Positions 28,078 to 31,401 of a stretch of DNA of 31,401 nt are shown here, in pieces. The stretch comes from Saccoglossus kowalevskii (Eukaryota; Hemichordata; Enteropneusta; Harrimaniidae): positions 1-31,401 of the forward strand of contig NW_003152367.1 in NCBI RefSeq assembly GCF_000003605.2. The letters run 5' to 3'. Numbering within the stretch: the first letter of the stretch is position 1; every line of letters starts with the position of its first letter. The translations under genes were made by a program, and so were the position numbers. Below the pieces are notes generated by a model that was given only the letters and a program-made list of their open reading frames with translations, searched no databases and was not told the origin of the DNA.

Positions 28078-28414
28078 TTGAGTTGTGTACAATAACTAGT
28101 TATTTTTGAGACTCAAACCTTCGAATTACAAGTAGTATTATATCAGTATGTTTACGGTCACTGTGATAATAATTATTTAGAAAAAACGAGTCGAATGCAA
28201 CAACTAGTTGTTTTTGAGACTTAAACCTTCGAATTACAAGGAGTATTATATCAGTATGTTTACAGTCACTGTGATAATAATTGTTTAGAAAAAATGATTT
28301 GTTCAATTCTAAGTAATTTTACTTTACGAGCATATGATTGAAATTCTGAATATTTCTGATTATAAATTCGTTACATCGAGGCTCACTTAAGGAGGCTCTA
28401 ACGTGAATATCATC
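28078..28414 (+). repeat. Long spacer with duplicated trailer module
   Basis: The 108-nt module is at 28187-28294. Trailer 1 reads CTAGTTATTTTTGAG (T5 kept). It directly follows another long unit, the only place where two 410-nt units are adjacent. Confidence 0.85.
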
Positions 28415-28487
28415 GGGGAATTAGCTCAAGTGGTAGAGCGCTCGCTTAGCATGTAATAGGTACCGGGATCGATACCCGGATTCTCCA
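28415..28487 (+). pseudogene. tRNA-Ala copy with broken anticodon stem
   Basis: G41A and G43T (GTAAT) leave C29-A41 and C27-T43 mismatches. Other arms are reference; T5 present. Confidence 0.6.
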
Positions 28488-28717
28488 GTGAGTCGAATGC
28501 AACAACTTGTTGTTTTTGAGACTCAAACCCTTGAATTACAAGTTATATTATGACAGAATGTTTACGGTCACTGTGATAATAATTGTTTAGAAAACAATAA
28601 TTTGATCAATTCTAAGTAATTTTACTTTACGAGCATATGATTGAAATTCTGAATATTTCTGATTAAAAATTAGTTACATCGAGACTCACTTAAGGAGGCT
28701 CAAACATGAATATCGTC

Positions 28718-28790
28718 GGGGAATTAGCTCAAGTGGTAGAGCGCTCGCTTAGCATGTGAGATGTATAGGGATCGATACCCGGATTCTCCA
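28718..28790 (+). tRNA. tRNA-Ala-AGC: tRNA-Ala(AGC), TATAGGG subfamily
   Basis: Twin of 27059 at offset 1,659. Confidence 0.75.
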
Positions 28791-28951
28791 TTGAGTTGTG
28801 TACAATAACAAGTTGTTTTTGAGACTCAAACCTTCGAATTACAAGTACTATTATATCAGTATGTTTACAGTCACTGTGATAATCATTGTTTAAAAAAAAA
28901 AAATTCGTTACATCGAGGCTCTCTTAAGGAGGCTCAAACGTGAATATTGTC

Positions 28952-29024
28952 GGGGAATTAGCGCAAGTGGTAGAGCACTAGCTTAGCATGTGAGAGGTAC
29001 CTGGATCGATACCCGGATTCTCCA
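28952..29024 (+). pseudogene. tRNA-Ala copy with T12G, G26A, C29A, G51T
   Basis: The 27293 triple plus G26A. T5 present. Confidence 0.65.
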
Positions 29025-29253
29025 GTGAGTCGAATGCAACAACTTCTTGTTTTTGAGACTCAAACCTTCGAATTACAAGTTATATTATGACAGTATGGTT
29101 ACGGTCACTGTGATAATAATTGTTTAGAAAAAATGATTTGTTCAATTCTAAGTAATTTTCCTTTACGAGCATATGATTGAAATTCTGAATATTTCTGATT
29201 ATAAATTCGTTACATCGAGGCTCACTTAAGGAGGCTCAAACGTGAAAATCATC

Positions 29254-29326
29254 GGGGAATTAGCTCAAGTGGTAGAGCGCTCGCTTAGCATGTGAGAGGT
29301 ACCGGGATCGATACCCGGATTCTCCA
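29254..29326 (+). tRNA. tRNA-Ala-AGC: tRNA-Ala(AGC), reference sequence
   Basis: Reference; double terminator behind. Confidence 0.95.
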
Positions 29327-29663
29327 TTGAGTTGTGTACAATAACTAGTTGTTTTTGTGACTCAAACCTTCGAATTACAAGTAGTATTATATCAGTATGT
29401 TTACGGTCACTGTGATAATAATTATTTAGAAAAAACGAGTCGAATGCAACAACTAGTTGTTTTTGAGACTTAAACCTTCGAATTACAAGGAGTATTATAT
29501 CAGTATGTTTACAGTCACTGTGATAATAATTGTTTAGAAAAAATGATTTGTTCAATTCTAAGTAATTTTACTTTACGAGCATATGATTGAAATTCTGAAT
29601 ATTTCTGATTAAAAATTAGTTACATCGAGACTCACTTAAAGAGGCTCAAACATGAATATCGTC
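29327..29663 (+). repeat. Long spacer with duplicated trailer module
   Basis: Long spacer with the 108-nt module at 29436-29543 and the AATTATTTAG variant of trailer 1. Confidence 0.85.
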
Positions 29664-29736
29664 GGGGAATTAGCTCAAGTGGTAGAGCGCTCGCTTAGCA
29701 TGTGAGAGGTACAGGGATCGATACCCGGATTCTCCA
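29664..29736 (+). tRNA. tRNA-Ala-AGC: tRNA-Ala(AGC), C50A
   Basis: C50A mismatches G64; only change. Confidence 0.85.
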
Positions 29737-29965
29737 GTGAGTTGAATGCAACAACTTGTTGTTTTTGAGACTCAAACACTTGAATTACAAGTTATATTAT
29801 ATCAGTATGTTTACGGTCACTGTGATAATAATTGTTTAGAAAAAATAATTTGTTCAATTCTAAGTAATTTGACTTTACGGGTATATGATTGAAATTCTGA
29901 ATATTTCTGATTATAAATTCGTTACATCGAGGCTCACTTAAGGAGGCTCAAACGTGAATATCGTC

Positions 29966-30038
29966 GGGGAATTAGCTCAAGTGGTAGAGCGCTCGCTTAG
30001 CATGTGAGAGGTACCGGGATCGATACCCGGATTCTCCA
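29966..30038 (+). tRNA. tRNA-Ala-AGC: tRNA-Ala(AGC), reference sequence
   Basis: Reference; second trailer type, T5. Confidence 0.95.
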
Positions 30039-30267
30039 TTGAGTTGTGTACAATAACTAGTTGTTTTTGTGACTCAAACCTTCGAATTACAAGGAGTATT
30101 ATATCAGTATGTTTACGGTCACTGTGATAATAATTGTTTAGAAAAAATAATTTGTTCAATTCTAAGTAATTTGACTTTACGAGTATATGATTTAAATTCT
30201 GAATATTTCTGATTATAAATTCGTTACATCGAGGCTCACTTAAGGAGGCTCAAACGTGAATATCGTA

Positions 30268-30340
30268 GGGGAATTAGCTCAAGTGGTAGAGCGCTCGCTT
30301 AGCATGTGAGAGGTACCGGGATCGATACCCGGATTCTCCA
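30268..30340 (+). tRNA. tRNA-Ala-AGC: tRNA-Ala(AGC), reference sequence
   Basis: Reference; leader ends GTA. T5 present. Confidence 0.95.
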
Positions 30341-30569
30341 TTGAGTTGTGAACAATAACTAGTTGTTTTTGTGACTCAAACCCTCGAATTACAAGTTATA
30401 TTATGACAGTATGTTTACGGTCACTGTGATAATAATTGTTTAGAAAAAATGATTTGTTCAATTCTAAGTAATTTTACTTTACGAGCATATGATTGAAATT
30501 CTGAATATTTCTGATTATAAATTCGTTACATCAAGGCTCACTTAAGGAGGCTCAAACGTGAAAATCATC

Positions 30570-30642
30570 GGGGAATTAGCTCAAGTGGTAGAGCGCTCGC
30601 TTAGCATGTGAGAGGTACTGGGATCGATACTCGGATTCTCCA
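30570..30642 (+). tRNA. tRNA-Ala-AGC: tRNA-Ala(AGC), two T-stem wobbles
   Basis: C50T and C62T both leave G:T wobbles, so the T-stem can still form. Confidence 0.83.
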
Positions 30643-30803
30643 TTGAGTTGTGTACAATAACTATTTGTTTTTGAGACTCAAACTTTCGAATTACAAGTAG
30701 TATTATATCAGTATGTTTACGGTCACTGTGATAATCATTGTTTAGAAAAAATAAATTCGTTACATCGAGGCTCAGTTAAGGTGGCTCAAACGTGAATATA
30801 TTC

Positions 30804-30876
30804 GGGGAATTAGCTCAAGTGGTAGAGCGCTCGCTTAGCATGTGAGAGGTACCGGGATCGATACCCGGATTCTCCA
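30804..30876 (+). tRNA. tRNA-Ala-AGC: tRNA-Ala(AGC), reference sequence
   Basis: Reference; perfect AACAACTAGTTGTT trailer palindrome and T5. Confidence 0.95.
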
Positions 30877-31105
30877 GTGAGTCGAATTCAACAACTAGTT
30901 GTTTTTGAGACTCAAACCCTCGAATTACAAGTTATATTATGACTGTATGTTTACGGTCACTGTGATAATAATTGTTTAGAAAAAATGATTTGTTCAATTC
31001 TAAGTAATTTTACTTTACGAGCAAATGAGTGAAATTCTGAATATTTCTGATTATAAATTAGTTACATTTAGACTCACTTAAGGAGGCTCAAACATGAATA
31101 TCGTC

Positions 31106-31178
31106 GGGGAATTAGCTCAAGTGGTAGAGCGCTCGCATAGCATGTGAGAGGTACCGGGATCGATACCCGGATTATCCA
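31106..31178 (+). tRNA. tRNA-Ala-AGC: tRNA-Ala(AGC), T32A and C69A
   Basis: T32A is in the anticodon loop and C69A mismatches G4 in the acceptor stem. T5 present. Confidence 0.75.
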
Positions 31179-31339
31179 TTGAGTTGTGCACAATAACTAG
31201 TTGTTTTTGAGACTCAAACCTTCGAATTACAAGTAGTATTATATCAGTATGTTTACGGTCACTGTGATAATCATTGTTTAGAAAAAATAAATTAGTTATA
31301 TCGAGACTCACTTAAGGAGGCTCAAACGTGAATATAGTC

Positions 31340-31401
31340 GGGGAATTAGCTGAAGTGGTAGAGCGCTCGCTCACCATGTGAGAGAGGAGCGGGGGTCTAT
31401 A
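31340..31401 (+). pseudogene. Diverged tRNA-Ala copy cut by window end
   Basis: The first 30 nt match the array apart from C13G. The loop reads TCACCAT, losing T33 and AGC, and after GTGAG the sequence GAGGAGCGGGGGTC no longer matches the variable loop and T-arm. Either a decayed edge copy or unreliable contig-end sequence. Confidence 0.6.

Larger units (their letters stand above)
1..31401 (+). repeat. Tandem array of tRNA-Ala(AGC) units
   Basis: The window is filled by head-to-tail units, each with a leader, a 73-nt tRNA-Ala(AGC) and an AT-rich spacer. Start-to-start distances are about 234, 302, 410 or 594 nt. In the reference tRNA the acceptor stem is 1-7/66-72 with G3:U70, the D-stem is GCTC/GAGC and the anticodon stem is CTCGC/GTGAG with one G30:U40 wobble. 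The loop is TTAGCAT, the T-stem is CCGGG/CCCGG and the T-loop is ATCGATA. G3:U70 is the known recognition pair of alanyl-tRNA synthetase. A34 would be read as inosine after editing. All copies lie on one strand, and both array edges are outside the window or unclear. Confidence 0.97.

Noticed and set aside
1-31401. CRISPR array
   Set aside because: Repeats are spaced regularly, but the spacers are themselves repeated and the conserved element is a 73-nt tRNA.
1-31401. SINE family derived from tRNA
   Set aside because: Units are strictly head-to-tail with fixed register, no poly(A) or target-site duplications, and a full cloverleaf in most copies. A tandem gene array or satellite fits better.
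1-31401. Entamoeba-type tRNA array
   Set aside because: Those units usually hold several tRNA types with short tandem repeats between them; here there is one type, and the tRNA body looks animal-like. Not fully excluded.

Overview
The whole window is one tandem array of a single RNA gene. I count 106 copies by eye (105 complete in extent, the last cut by the window edge) of a tRNA-Ala with anticodon AGC, all on the + strand, with no protein-coding gene. The reference copy is 73 nt, folds as a standard cloverleaf and carries the alanine identity pair G3:U70, discriminator A73, box A (tRNA positions 8-19) and box B (52-62). It encodes no CCA tail. T-tracts follow most copies, as RNA polymerase III genes require. 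This makes the source a eukaryotic nuclear genome. The tRNA body (GGGGAATTAGCTCAAGTGG start, A54 in the T-loop) resembles animal tRNA-Ala(AGC) more than plant or fly versions as I know them, so an animal is my best guess. The species cannot be told from the window.

The array is modular. Distances between successive tRNA starts fall into discrete classes: about 234 nt (35 intervals), 302 nt (55), 410 nt (11) and 594 nt (3), plus one of 211. Each unit has a leader with a doubled GAGGCTCA box around CTTAAG, the tRNA, and a 25-nt trailer ending in a short inverted repeat and a T5 tract. An AT-rich spacer follows. A 68-nt AT-rich module accounts for 234 versus 302. A 108-nt second copy of the trailer/terminator accounts for 302 versus 410. 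A tRNA-less unit of 184 nt accounts for 410 versus 594.

Thirty-three copies are identical to the reference. The rest form recurrent subfamilies. Twelve have an altered T-stem (49-50 CC to TA). Twelve have T12G, usually with C29A. Six begin GTTG and lack G3:U70. Four have G26C, and a small family has G43A. Two copies share a 4-nt deletion in the D/anticodon junction. Twelve copies have lost the T5 terminator (trailer reads GTATTTG) and one more lost it by deletion, which predicts read-through into the next tRNA.

Region by region: 1-11.3 kb is a mosaic of all unit classes. From 11.3 to 14.6 kb and 16.4 to 19.6 kb the array alternates 234/302 and forms a higher-order repeat of 1,072 bp. From 19.8 kb to the end it is again a mosaic, with long blocks repeated from the first third at fixed offsets (for example 19,806 bp and 18,248 bp). 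The final copy at 31,340 is strongly diverged and may mark an array edge or a poor contig end. The array could supply a large dose of tRNA-Ala, be a tRNA-derived satellite, or both. The sequence alone does not decide.
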